NCBI GenBank assembly: GCA_963854835.1 | Contig: OY978525.1 | Location: 25,071,253-25,135,252, forward strand | Direction: 5' to 3' | DNA length: 64,000 nucleotides | Source: Megamerina dolium | Lineage: Eukaryota; Arthropoda; Insecta; Diptera; Megamerinidae | Shown: positions 32,905 to 44,928 of the stretch, in pieces | How positions within the stretch are numbered: position 1 is the first letter of the stretch | Layout of the letters: each line of letters starts with the position of its first letter | Made by a program: the position numbers and the translations under genes | Notes under the pieces: generated by a model | Told to the model about the DNA's origin: nothing | What the model saw: the letters and a program-made list of their open reading frames with translations, nothing else | Database searches by the model: none

Positions 32905-34510
32905 TTATACCCTGCATAATGCAATATGCATGGTATATTCATTTCGGTCAGATGTTTGTGTCCACTTGAAGGAATCTCCGGAGATATAAACATGGATATA
33001 TATTCGTGATCAGCGTCGATTAAATTTTCGATTTAACGATGTCCGTCCGTCCGTCCGTCCGTCCGTCCGTCCGTCCGTCCGTCCGTCCGTCCGTCTGTCA
33101 CCTGGCTGGTTCGCACGATAACTTGAGTAAATATTGAGCTATTTCGATGAAATTTGGCATAAGTAATCTATGATCCAAGGGTACGGAGGGGATTGATATT
33201 GGGCATGATCGGTCAATAACCACGCCCACACCAAGCATTCAAAGCGACTAACCTCGAAATTTTCAAAATCTTTAACTTGCTATAACTCACATAATATACC
33301 ACTTGGGACAACAATATTTGGCACATAGACTTATATTATACTACTATATAACCTCACCAAAAGTGGATGAGCCATGCCTACTTTCTAGCGTAGCTCCCAT
33401 ACAAAGTGTCTGTACTTCTTTTAAATTGAAACTGCTGTAACTTCTACAATCTTCTGTCTAGAATAACCATAATTGACACGTAGATTAACATGGTAGTCAG
33501 AAATAACATGGCAGAAAATCAATGTGCCACGCCCACTCCTTTTTGGGTCTCCCATACAAAGTTGCGGAAATTAAAAAAAATGTTACCGGTTATAACTTGC
33601 AAACTATTCAGCGTAGAATAACGATATTTAAGGTGTGGATTAGTATTGTACAAGCAACTAGGCTCACAGAAAATGGGCGCACCACGCCCACTGTTTATCG
33701 TAGCCCCCATACAAATTTTAAATTGAAACAGCTGTAACTTCGGCAATCTTCTGTCTAGAATAACTATAATTGACACTTAAATTAATATCGTAGTCGGAAA
33801 TAATCTGGCAGAAAATCAGTGTGCCACGCCCACTCCTTCATGGGTCTCCCATACAAAGTCGAGTGAATTAAACTAAAATTTTAAGCTCCATAGCTTACAA
33901 ACCATTTAGCCTAGGACAACGAGACTTAGGGTATGGATTAGTTTTGTACGAGCAACTAGGCTCACAGAAAATGGGCGCACCACGCCCAGTGTTTATCGTA
34001 GCCCCCATACAAATTTTTAGTTGAAACAGCTGTAACTTAGGCAATCTTATGTCTATAATAACCATAATTGACACTTAAATTAATATCGTAGTCGGAAATA
34101 ATCTGGCGAAAAATCAGCGTACCACGCCCACTTCTTATTGGGGCTCCCATACAAAGTTGAGGAAATTAAACAAAAATGTTAACCACCATAACTTAGAAAC
34201 TATTCAACGTAGGACACCAAATTTAAGGTGTGGATTAACATTGAAAAATTAATTGGATTTACTAGAAAGTGGTAAGCCACGCCCACTTTTTATATAGCTC
34301 CCATACTAAGCCTCGGAATTATCTTAAAATCCTTTTACTTCGTCAAAGTCAGCCATATTTCGGGTGTAAATTAGTAGTATATGCAAAAATTGTTTCTCGA
34401 AAAGTGGAAATAAAAGAAAAGTTTGATATTCGAGTAAACTTTTTATATATAAATCTACATATGCAGGGTATAGTTTGGTCGGCCCCAGCCGACTGTAAGG
34501 AGATTTTTTT
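32905..34510 (+). repeat. Modular TTATACCCTGCA repeat, copy B (cleanest)
   Basis: Begins TTATACCCTGCA (32905), continues with CGGTCAGATGTTTGTGTCC, a (GTCC)n tract of about 50 bases (33043-33095), and TGGCTGGTTCGCACGATAAC, then three or more modules of about 296-298 bases. The phrase GCTGTAACTT recurs at about 33436, 33731 and 34029, each with TTCTGTCTAGAATAA-type, CACGCCCACT and CCCATACAAA motifs. It ends TGCAGGGTATAG (34462-34473), then CAGCCGACTGTAAGGAGA and T run. It encodes no protein. Likely a non-autonomous DNA element; the class is uncertain. Confidence 0.8.
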
Positions 34511-34608
34511 CATATTATAAAGAGATAGAATCCTACGTACAGCACCTTTTGTTATTCCATCATGGTTTGTATATAAGTACATATTTTATATTGTAATTTA
34601 GCTATTAC

Positions 34609-34850
34609 TATAAATTTAGAAATTCAATTCATGTCCGAAACTTTTGACACACGATGTAATCAATCTAGACCAAATCTCAATGGGCTTGAACAGTATTTAA
34701 CACTCCCAAAGGGACAATGGTACTAGGTGGTTATTGTAGGTTTACTTAATAATATTAATTTTCAGTTAATTGTAGTCCATCATTTTTATTTCGATTTAGT
34801 TTTGAATTCGTTTCATTGCAGAAATAACTAAAGCGAACTTCGAGCATAAA
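34609..34850 (+). promoter_or_regulatory. Receptor 5 promoter and leader
   Basis: TATAAATT (34609-34616), ATTCATG (34627-34633) as possible initiator, GATGTAATC (34653-34661), CCCAAAGGG near 34708, then a probable 5' UTR intron end TTTCATTGCAG near 34811-34821 ahead of the ATG at 34879. The order matches receptors 2, 3, 6, 7 and 8. Confidence 0.6.
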
Positions 34851-34878
34851 AACAAATTTGGACAAATTTTTCACAAAT

Positions 34879-36705
34879 ATGAATTTAGGACGCATTAAAT
34901 TATTCGTAATAATATTCTTTAGGCTTATTGTGTTGGCCAAACAATGGGATGTCAGTTTTTTACATAATTACACTTTAACATCAATCAAGATTTTGACTAA
35001 TGATCAATTTTTATATTTTGTGAGTAAGCAATTGGATTGGGAGGACTACTCCAAAGTGAGTGCTTATATGCAAGGTTTGACGAATGCAACCGGTTTCCTA
35101 CAATGGATTTGCAATACAGAGCTGGACATTCGTATCAAATTCATAGCAAGGAAACTTTTTGTTGGTATAATATTTACAACGGGCTTAGATGATCCCATTA
35201 TGGCAGCATATGAGATAATGTCACGAGATCGTCACTGGTTTGCTGCAATTTTTATACTAACACCACCGGTGTCATCATTGCACGAAGTGGAACGAATATG
35301 CTACTTTATGTATGAGCATTATTTTTTCAATGGTATACTCCATTTTGATACTTTGAATGGTGAACATCATGTATTCACATATGATCAATATCCCGCATTT
35401 CGTATGAGAAATATAACCGATTTTGAGCCGTTCATAAGGAGACGAATGCAATATATCCGTGCTGAAAGGCAAGATATGCAAGGACTTCAATATGTAACAC
35501 CATTGCGACAGGATATACCGACCGTATTTAAATATACCGACCGTAGCGGGGTGGCGAGAATGCAGGGTACTGCATATGGGATAATTAAGACATTTATGGA
35601 TTTCCAAAATGCCTCTATAGTCCAATATGATCAGGAGCAGGCACAAGATGATGCCGCCGTTGTCGATATGAAATCAATATTGGATTTAGTACGTGCGAAA
35701 AAAATCAAATTATCAGTACATGCGTATGCGCTATTCAAAACGGATGATACTATCGATAAAAGTTATCCCCTATTGGTGGTGCAATGGTGTCTGATGGTAC
35801 CAATACGAAATAGTGTCTCAACCTATTACTATCCGGTACAGCCATTTGATATGTTCGTGTGGTTCCTTGTACTCATTGTATTCTTCGCAGTAATTGGAAT
35901 GCATCTACTCGATTTGATTGTAAGAAATCGTCTGCAGCCAAGTATCATTCCTCTCATCGTATTGGATAGTCTTTGTTTTACGATCAATTTGGCAACAATG
36001 AATGCCATCAGGACACCGTCTTCGTTGCGTCGTTTCTTCATCTATAGTATAATATTTTTTTATGGTTTCTTTCTCATAGCCAATTATACATCACTATTGG
36101 GCAGTATATTAACAGTTACCATATTTCGCACACAAATCAATACCATGGATGATTTGATAATGTTCCAATTGCCTGTTATGATTATCGACTATGAGAAGGA
36201 ATTTCTATTATCTGTCGATTCTAATGATTTGCCAACGGATTTTCTACAATTGCTCGTTTCCGTCGATTCGACAACATTTGCAAATCATCAGTTGGTCTTT
36301 AACACATCATACGCGTATTTTGTTACCTATGACAAATGGTATTTTCTTGATTATATGCAAAAACATTTAAAAACGAAAATGTTCAAATTCACCAATATCT
36401 GTTTCGGAACCTATAATCTTGGATATCCCTTGCAACAGGATTATCCAATTTGGCGCGATTTCGAATATTATTTGTTTCGTGTTCATTCATCAGGGTTGTT
36501 TTGGCATTATGAAAGGGATGCCTTGGAGCAGGCGGTAAGTGGCAAATTGATTAATCGCATCTCGGAGAACAAAGAGTATGAGTCAGCTGGCATGCAACAT
36601 TTATTATTTGTATTCGCGATGCTGGCGCTAATGTATGCTGTGGCGATAATTTGTTTTGTTTGCGAAATAGTATGGTATTATCATAAAAAAAAAATGCTAA
36701 TTTAA
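34879..36705 (+). CDS. Divergent ionotropic receptor, copy 5
   Basis: Complete intronless receptor of 608 residues, started at the conserved MNLGRIKLF (the frame reaches further up only through a TTG). Domains as in copy 2, but the loop after M1 is about eight residues shorter (NRLQPSIIPLIVL), a feature shared with copies 6, 7 and 8. M1 MFVWFLVLIVFFAVIG; M2 [17 protein letters not shown]2 with VDSNDLPTDF; M3 [20 protein letters not shown]. Unusual: QWCLMVP where every other complete copy has PWCLMVP just before M1. Bases 35650-35940 are nearly identical to receptor 6 (50770-51060), while the N-terminal halves differ far more, again suggesting conversion. No AATAAA is obvious within 150 bases of the stop. 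Confidence 0.93.
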   Translation: MNLGRIKLFVIIFFRLIVLAKQWDVSFLHNYTLTSIKILTNDQFLYFVSKQLDWEDYSKVSAYMQGLTNATGFLQWICNTELDIRIKFIARKLFVGIIFTTGLDDPIMAAYEIMSRDRHWFAAIFILTPPVSSLHEVERICYFMYEHYFFNGILHFDTLNGEHHVFTYDQYPAFRMRNITDFEPFIRRRMQYIRAERQDMQGLQYVTPLRQDIPTVFKYTDRSGVARMQGTAYGIIKTFMDFQNASIVQYDQEQAQDDAAVVDMKSILDLVRAKKIKLSVHAYALFKTDDTIDKSYPLLVVQWCLMVPIRNSVSTYYYPVQPFDMFVWFLVLIVFFAVIGMHLLDLIVRNRLQPSIIPLIVLDSLCFTINLATMNAIRTPSSLRRFFIYSIIFFYGFFLIANYTSLLGSILTVTIFRTQINTMDDLIMFQLPVMIIDYEKEFLLSVDSNDLPTDFLQLLVSVDSTTFANHQLVFNTSYAYFVTYDKWYFLDYMQKHLKTKMFKFTNICFGTYNLGYPLQQDYPIWRDFEYYLFRVHSSGLFWHYERDALEQAVSGKLINRISENKEYESAGMQHLLFVFAMLALMYAVAIICFVCEIVWYYHKKKMLI

Positions 36706-37942
36706 AATATATAAATTAACAAAACGTGATGAAACATTGTTTTTGCGTTTTGACTTTTTTGCTATTGTAGTTTTGTATTTTCTCTGAGCTCAAATCTATG
36801 AGAATAAGTACAATATACTATAATGAAACCCATAAAAAATATTTTCTCTTGTCAAAATTGAGCATATAAACACCATTTCGTGTCAAAGTTGGATAAAGCT
36901 ACTGTAAAAAATAAATGTAATTTGTGAAAAACAAAAAAAAAACAAAAAAAAAATGAAAATATTCAAATACAAATAAAATGTACGATTTTCACTTGACCAG
37001 TACTGGTGAACACTTTATTAATTTTAGCAATTAAATGATTCATTTTAACAATATTTACACATCGAAACGTAGTGCTTATTCCAAAATGTCCCAACAAATG
37101 GTTATATTTACAAACTTCAAACTCTTCTACCTCACACACATCCTCAATTATTAGTTTGCAGCAATTTGATATAAAATATGCCTATTAAATAGCTGCATAC
37201 TGTAACAAAGCTAAAGCTTCGCAACAATGTCATGTTAAATTGTATTCTTTAGAGATATGTATTTATATTTATTTATTTTACCTCCTTGGATCACTGTGGT
37301 AACAAAATAGACCCTTAAGTGGTCCAAATAGCGAGTAAATAACGGAAAAATATAGCGTAGAAGAAGACCACGCGTGCACAGAGGATCAGACTACCTTTTT
37401 AACACCAACAATTGCTATTTTATAACAAAGATTGAACTTCGCTTCTTAATTGAAAGTGTACCTCGAGAGTATCTCAGCAGCATTACCATTTTTTTATAAT
37501 ATTTGGCAGCATTAAAAACAACCAAAAAGGCGTTTTTTTTTTATTATAATTTTACAAACTGATGATCAATTGGCAAATGTTGTACTAGATATGATGTCGT
37601 CAAAAATGTCTCAGACTTCATTGAACTTCGTTTAACTTCATTGAACAAATTTAACTAGTGAACTCTGTAGCTCAGTATTTTACTTTTCTAAAATGAATTT
37701 TTATATTTATAGCATTAAAGTCAAATAGTTTTGAAACCTTCCCTTTGAAGCTTTCAACTAAATTCAAAACAACAATTCTATAGCAGTTTAAAGTTCGTGG
37801 CCAAATTATATGGAAATGAGCAATTTTCCATGACACTGGATATTGTACGTACAATATTTCAATATTATTTATTATATTTCATGGGTTATTATTTATTTCC
37901 ATACGAATTTGACTATAATTTTATTCTGCTATCGAATTGTTG
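36706..37942. other. Intergenic spacer, no gene seen
   Basis: AT-rich single-copy-looking DNA. A short repeated phrase CTTCATTGAACTTCGTTTAA lies near 37617. Nothing else is recognisable. Confidence 0.5.
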
Positions 37943-37953
37943 TTTATGAATTT

Positions 37954-38859
37954 TTTTTTTTTTCACATTTTCTTCTATTTATTGTATCTTTCTTACGAAA
38001 CTAACAATAATTATACAAATGTTATATACTAAAAAATACATTTTGTTGATTCTACACCAATGTGTACATCATTCAAATAAATTAAAGCAAACAAAATATA
38101 ACATGTGATGTCATGAAGGACATATATAATAGTAATGAGAGATTATGTAAAACATTTTTCCTTTTTAGTCTTTTAATACAATATATTGAAGCTTAAGGAG
38201 CTCTCTCGCTAGAGTATTAGGATGATTACTTAGTCGTTCAGAGTAACGTTGGCAATGTTTCCCTATGTCAATTTTAATAGTGTCAATCTGTAGGTTCTTG
38301 TGTATATTTGTGCTACTGATGTACCAAGGAGCTCGGCAAAGACGTCTAAGGATTTTAGATTGAACACGTTGAATTTTCTCAATATTAGAGTTTGAAGAAG
38401 TGCCCCAAAGCTGAATGCCGTAGCTCCAAATTGGATTAATGGTGGACTTGAATATAAGCATTTTATTATGAAGTGACAAATTCGAGGCGTTTCCAATCAT
38501 CCAATGAAGTTTGGCTGCTTTTAATTTAGCATGCGATTGCTTTGTTTCAATGTGCTTCTTCCAGGTTAGCCTTCTATCGAGATGAAAGCCTAGATCGGTC
38601 ACTTCGTTTTTTTGTGGTATTTTTTACCATTAATTTGTAGTTGAGGGCATGTTTTTCTATTCAATGTGAAAGTCATATGGACGCATTTTGATTCGTTGAT
38701 TCTAATACGCCATGTCTCCAGCCAGTGTTGTACTCTTTTTAAGTGACTTTGCAGTTTTTCTGACGCTTTACTGGGATTATCATCGACGCTCAAGATTGCC
38801 GTATCGTCTGCAAAAGTTGATGTGAAAAGATTGCCATTTGTTGGTATATCTGAAGTGTA
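37954..38859 (-). mobile_element. Jockey-type LINE, second family, 5'-truncated, with target duplication
   Basis: The minus strand encodes the end of a reverse transcriptase ORF: 38793-38599 (HLKRVQHWLETWRIRINESK) then, after a frameshift, 38602-38165 (LGFHLDRRLTWKKHIE, YGIQLWGTSS, LCRAPWYISSTNIHKNLQID). It resembles the Jockey-type family at 42126-46747 but is clearly a different family. The poly(A) tail is seen as a T run at about 37954-37963. An 11-bp duplication TTTATGAATTT flanks it at 37943-37953 and 38860-38870. Confidence 0.9.
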
Positions 38860-38870
38860 TTTATGAATTT

Positions 38871-39645
38871 AATAAAGCACTTTTAAAGTAAAAGTTTCAA
38901 AAATTTCGAAGGTCATCGATAGAAAAAATGTATTCAAAAACTCAAAATGCTTGCAAATTGACCATTAAATCTCATTAAATTATGATAAAAATATCGTTTA
39001 TATTGTTTTTCGAGGTTGACATTTGAATCATATTCGTATTACATGGCGATCGACCCTACATAATTAATTCCCTATTGCTACCTATTAATTAATCACTGTG
39101 AATTGTTATTTAAATAGTTATTAGACAAAGTAGTTTGAGGGCAGACTGAACATCAACATCACTTGTTTTTCATAGTGTGAACCAATAGTAGTTTGTTGCT
39201 CATTGGTCATTTTTGTGGCACGTGGAACAATTAGTATGTATAACATTTTGGTCGCTCATAATATAAATCTATGCCATCTATATAGCAGGTATAGAAGGAA
39301 GTTTGTTCAAAATGGATATCGAAAAAAGTAATAAAAAGTTCTAGATTCTCGTTTTCGTTATGAAAGCGGTCTGGTCGATGACCACTAGAATTTCAGTTTG
39401 CTCTTGAGATATTCATTGAGGTCTAGTAGTTGTCTCGCTTGATCATTTTCGTGACAAATGAACAATTTGTGTAATATTTCTAGTAAGTATTTATAGTCAA
39501 ATTATGGATGCCTAGTTCAAAATTGTAGCTCTTCGTCTTCGTTATGAAATCAGTCTAGTCCACAACCACTTGGACTTCAATTAGATGTTGCACTTGCAAT
39601 TATTCTGAGATAAATCTCTTATTCTTTCATAATTTATATATATAA
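38871..39645. repeat. Spacer with a degenerate two-copy tandem repeat
   Basis: Two diverged copies of about 190-240 bases: CATTTTTGTGGCACGTGGAAC (39207) resembles CATTTTCGTGACAAATGAAC (39443), and TCGTTTTCGTTATGAAAGC (39349) resembles TCGTCTTCGTTATGAAATC (39532). The two differ by indels. Non-coding. Confidence 0.5.
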
Positions 39646-40620
39646 AGTCTAGTAAAAAAAATCCATTATCCGATTTAGGTCAAATATGAACCATTTTGTT
39701 CGATAACTTGTTGCCATTTCAAAGGTAATTTCATAATGCCACACTCATAGAAACCCTCGTCTCTATTGGCAAAAAACTGGGACAGTCGATTTTCACAAGC
39801 TTCTCTTGAGGCGAATTCTTCACCAGCAAAATCATTCACCATAGACAGGAACAGGTAGTATTCATTTGGTGCCAGGTCCGGACTATATGGTAGATGCTAA
39901 GAACTTCCCAACCAACCTCCCGGAGCTTCTGGCGAGTAACTATCGATGTGTGTGGCCTGGCGTTGTCCTGATGGAACACAATTCCTCTCCTATTGTCCAA
40001 AGCTGGCCGCTTCTGGGCGATTACTTCCTTCAGACGATCCAATTGTTGACAGTACAGGTCCGAATTAAGAAGGTCCGCTTCAGAAATGGATCGATTTTGT
40101 TGTGATTCAGCAGCGATTCGCAGATGGAAATTCGATCCATGAGGTTTTTTTGCATTAACTCGTGTGGCACCCATACATCGAGCTTATTTTTGTATCCAGC
40201 CTTATTTAAATGGTTCGAAACGGATTTTTGGGCAATGTTTAGCTCCTGGGCAATAGAAACAGTGCTTACATGACAACCAGACTCGACGATTTCCATTATT
40301 TTATCGATATTTTCGACAATTGGCCTTGCATCTTTGACATCAAAATGACCGGAATGGAATCGACGAAACCAAAATTGCACGTGCTACAAAATCAGGACCA
40401 TAAACACTATTAACATTTTCAGCCGTCTGGCTTTCGTTTTCGCATTTATCGAAGAAAAACTGGTGTCCATCTTTGACAATACTGAGTCAAGCAATCACAA
40501 AACTGAAATCCTATCTTTCTAACGCCATCTAGAATAACCCGATCGCACTTATACAACGCGAGATATAGATTACTAAAGCCATCTATTGGAAAAATAATGG
40601 ATATCTATTTACTACACCTG
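39646..40620 (-). mobile_element. Mariner element, family D, copy 1
   Basis: Imperfect inverted ends: TCTAGTAAAAAAAATCCATT on the left and the reverse complement of CAGGTGTAGTAAATAGATAT on the right. Minus strand 40380-40030 holds the N-terminal domain (MQFWFRRFHSGHFDVKDARP, HVSTVSIAQELNIAQKSVSN). A deletion removes the first catalytic Asp region; 40174-39836 resumes with SDLYCQQLDRLKEVIAQKRP and the intact second motif FHQDNARPH. Inactive. Copy 2 at 62321-63398 has the complementary defect. Confidence 0.87.
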
Positions 40621-41668
40621 ATATTTTTTTGACTTCAACACAATTTACTTAATCAATTAACTTCTTTCATTCTCCCAAAAACAAAACTGATTCTGAGTTC
40701 GTCAATAACATCAACTAGACCAAAGACTCAAATAAGAAATATTGATTTCAAATTCTGCTGTTAAATTAGTCTCTAATTATTAATATTTTGATTTTGATCA
40801 TTTTGCGCAAATTTTGTTTATTATAATTTGGTCATTCCTGTACAAAGCCAAGGGCTCGTAGTTATAGTTTAGAATAATCTTTGAGTAATAATCAATTTGT
40901 CTTACGTATTTCCCATACAAGAATTTGTTAAAAAGCCGATTCTAACGCTAAGATGATTTTAATTTTGTCTATAACTACGGACCAAGGATTTTGAAGTAGG
41001 CATATTTAAATCAATATTTATTTTGCCATTCCTGAACCCTATACACTAAACATCAAAGTTGTACAAAAAATATTCATTTTGTTGCTACTGGCCGAAAAAC
41101 TATGACACGCTCAATAAAAACTTAGCCAAGTTGTATATACAAAATGTTCAATTTATGTTTACTGATCGCAGAACTGTGATGTGGTTGTTGAAAACTTATG
41201 CACTTTTCTTAGTCACTGGATCGATCGAGATTTTCTGCAAAAGATGCAGTAAATTACAACAAATTAAAATTTTTTGCGGTGGGAGAAAAAATGGCAGAAA
41301 TTTTTTTTTTTTTTGAAAAGATAGTTGGTTTTTCTTCAAGGATATTCACGAATAAATTTTAAAATATATTTTCATTTTTTGTCATTTTTTCTTTAGACAA
41401 ATTTTAAAATAGCATTTTTGCTCAATTGCCACGAATTTCCTCTTTCATTTGATACTGCTTGAAGTTTAAAATGTTTTTCGGTTTTTTGTGTGAAAAAACG
41501 TGGGAAATTGTTTGAATCGATAGCCTCTCTGGCCCTCTGGTGGGTACCGATCAACTAAGAAGTCTTACCCCTAACCGACGAAATTTACTAGAACATTGAT
41601 ACATTTTTCGACTACAATAGTGTAATCGGAGAACCACCACATGGGGTCTAATTTCTGCACTGCTATTT
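40621..41668. other. Spacer, no gene seen
   Basis: AT-rich; an 85-codon open frame at 41059-41316 ends in a T-run-encoded Phe tract and has no recognisable features. I see no element ends. Confidence 0.5.
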
Positions 41669-42280
41669 TTATACCCTGCATAATGCAAAATGCATAGTAT
41701 ATTCATTTCGGTCAGATGTTTGTGTCCACTTGAAGGAATCTCCGGAGATATAGACATAGATATATATTCGTGATCAGCGTCGATTAAATTTTCGATTTAA
41801 CGATGTCCGTCCGTCCGTCCGTCCGTCCGTCCGTCTGTCTGTCACCTGGCTGGTTCGCACGATAACTTGAGTAAATATTGAGCTATTTCGATGAAATTTG
41901 GCATAAGTAATATACCACTTGGGACAACAATATTTGGCACATAGACTTATATTATACTACTATATAACCTCGCCAAAAGTGGTTGAGCCACGCCTACTTT
42001 TTAGCGTAGCTCTCATACAAAGTGTCTGTACTTTTTTTAAATTGAAACAGCTGTAACTTTTACAATCATCTGTCCAGAATAACCATAATTGACACTTAGA
42101 TTAACATGGCAGTGAGAAATAATATTTTTTTTTTTTTTTTTTTTTACAAGCTTTTTTATTGAATCTTTCTAAAATTACTTAGAAACTAACAATATGTAAT
42201 CAAATCTTACAAACTAAATAAAATTATGTGATATTCCCAACGGTCCATCACAATTTGTTGACTCACGAGGTATAGCAATT

Positions 42281-44928
42281 TCACAGCATATTCAGTGTGT
42301 CTTTTCTTTTTAATCGACGATGCCCCGTGCTCAGCAACAATTGCCTAGCAAGGGGATTCGGATGACTGTGTAATTTTTGAATGTAGCTTCTGCAAGACAT
42401 TGCAACTTCCTCAGAAATTGTGGGTACATTTAAATCTCGATGGATGTTAACGTTCCTCATATACTAAGGCGCGTTTACAATAATTCGCAGACACTTGGAT
42501 TGTATTCGCTGCAATTTTTCGATATTTGAGGGAGATGCGGTGCCCCAAAACTGAATACCATAAGTCCAGATTGGCTTCAGGATTGCTTTATATAATAACA
42601 CTTTGTATTCGAGATTCAACTTTGATTTTTTGTGTAACAGCCACCATAACTGATTAATTTTAAGCTTGATCTGAGTTTTCTTTGCCTCTATGTGATTTTT
42701 CCAGGTCAGCCTTCTGTCGAGGTGAATACCCAAGTACTTTGTTGAGGAACATTGTGGAACTGATTGGCCATTAATTTTAAGTGGGGGACATGCATCTGGC
42801 CTTAGCGTGAAGGTTACATGTACGCTCTTTGATTCATTGACTTTTATACGCCATTTTGCTAGCCAGATTTCGAGAGAATCGATATGAGTCTGCAGGAGTT
42901 TAGTAGCTTCTATGGGGTTAGAGCGAGAGCACAATATTGCCGTATCATCTGCAAAGGTCGATATAAATGTATGGTTATTGCTGGGCATATCTGTAGTGTA
43001 TAAGAGATACAGTAAGGGGCCCAAAACGCTTCCTTGAGGAACGCCAGCGTGAATATCCAATGGATTTGTTGTGTAATCCTTGTGATGTACCAGAAATTGT
43101 CTTTTCGTGAGGTAGCTACTAAGCAATGAGGAGACATTTGCAGGCAGTAATAGTTTGAGTTTGTAAATAAGGCCGTCGTGCCATACTTTATCGAAAGCTT
43201 GAGTGATATCAAGAAAGACAGCTGAGCAATACTTTTTTTCTTCAAAAGTGTTCCTTATCAGAGTTACAATGCGGTGGACTTGTTCTATTGTGCCGTGCTG
43301 TTTTCTAAATCCAAACTGATGTTGAGGAATCAGTTGGTTGAGATTAATAAATGGAGTTATATTCATGACAAGTAGCTTTTCGAATACTTTAGAAAGTAGA
43401 GGCAGGAGGCTGATAGGTCTGTACGATGCAACTTTTGTAGGGTCTTTCCCTGGTTTTGCTATCATAATAATTTTTGAAGTTTTCCAGCATTTGGGATAGT
43501 GTTTAATACGAAGGATAGCATTGAAAATGTGCATGAGATGAATTACTGAAGCCGGAGGTAGCTCTTTTATCATTTTACCGGTAATTTTATCTGGACCAGG
43601 TGATTTTTTTGGGTTTAAATCTTTATAAATTGCTTTGAATATGTCATTTTTTTTAATTTTGAGCGTTATTGAGCAAGGTTGAGAAGTTAATTTTGGTAAT
43701 GAGGACTGTGAAGAGGGTGGATTGGGTGTAAACACACTTTTTAGGCGGTTTGCAAAAGCCAAACCCTTCTCACAGTTGCTTCTAGCCCAATTACCGTCAC
43801 TCAAACGGATGGGGGAATCAGTGAGAATTGACCGATTTGTGTTTTTGCTGATTTCCACAAAGAGTAGTCTGACGCTTCACCAGGTGTTAATTTCGCTATG
43901 TGCTCTTCTAACTCTTTCTTGTTTTTATTTTTTAAGGCTTGCTTTAACTTTCGAGTGCAGTGCTGTAGCTGTGTTTTCAAATTCGGTGATCTGAATTCTT
44001 GCCATTGTCTTCGGAGTCTTCTTTTCTGTCTTACTAGCAATTCAATATCGGCTGGTGTGTATGGGCTATAGTTTGATTGCTTGCATACCTTTGTGCAGGT
44101 GGCTGAGCTGAGAGCTAATGAGAGCAGCTGGTTGAATTTTTCGAGTGCTGAGTCTACATCGTGTCCATTTCTTAATACAGTACTCAGAGGAAGATGGGAA
44201 TTTATATATTTCTTGAATTTTAACCAGTCTATTTTCTTTCTAACGCAATTACCTTGGGGGCTTGGTGATTTTATAGATATTACCGTGGGTGAGTGGTCAG
44301 ATGATAGATCATAATTACACTCTGTGGAGATATTTTCCATCTGCAAACCTTTGGCGACTCCAAAGTCGATGAGATCGGGTATTTTCCTCTTGTCCGTCGG
44401 CCAATATGTCGGTTGACCATTTGAAATAACATCGTAGCCATGGTTAGTGATGATTGAACATAGTCTTCTGCCTTTTGGAGTTATTAAGCGGGAGCCCCAG
44501 TGAGTGTGTTTGGCGTTGAAATCGCCAGCAACCAAGAATTTGCTACCAAGAGTTGAGAAAAATTCTTTATATTGCTGTTCGGTAATACTGTATCTTGGGG
44601 GACAGTATATCGCAGATATTACTAGCTTAGAGATGTATTCTTCGAGACATATAGATGTTGCTTGCAAGTAGACGCTACTGAAATCTTCGAGAACATGATG
44701 TTTTATTCTGCTTTTTAACAATATGGCAGTTCCTCCGCGTGCCTTACCATGCGGATGATTTGTGGTGTACAGTTTGTAATATGGTATTTGGTAGCAATTT
44801 TTGTCAGTGAAATGGGTCTCAGATATCATCATTATGTCGATTTGGTTGGATGCAAGGAATTGAATTAGCTCCAAACGGTGCTGGCTTAAGCCGTTGGCGT
44901 TCCAGTGGCATATCTTGAGACAACTCAT
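42281..44928 (-). pseudogene. LINE ORF2 (endonuclease and reverse transcriptase), two lesions
   Basis: An apurinic-type endonuclease domain (44928-43801: ICHWNANGLSQHRLEL, SETHFTDKNCY, VAGDFNAKHTHWGS, DLIDFGVAKG, SSDHSPTVISI) leads into a reverse transcriptase (43858-42464: PGPDKITGKMIKEL, IIMIAKPGKDP, SYRPISLLPLLSKVFEKLL, QHQFGFRKQHGTIEQ, LDITQAFDKVWHDGL, GVPQGSVLGPLLYLLYT, catalytic FADDTAIL). Two lesions: a one-base deletion in an A run near 43845 shifts the frame between the domains (the copy at 889-3407 keeps the extra A near 2375), and a TAG near 42465 replaces the Trp that follows VNAP in the other copy. The original stop is TGA at 42281-42283. The YADD-type active site reads FADD, usual in this group. 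Confidence 0.9.

Noticed and set aside
33043..33095. GTCC repeats as a possible CRISPR-like array
   Set aside because: It is a 4-base microsatellite without spacers, in a eukaryotic dispersed repeat.
32517..39058. TAGGGTCGATC near 32517 and its reverse complement near 39048 as ends of one 6.5-kb element
   Set aside because: Receptor 5 and several unrelated insertions lie between, no target duplication is visible, and the match is only 11 bases.
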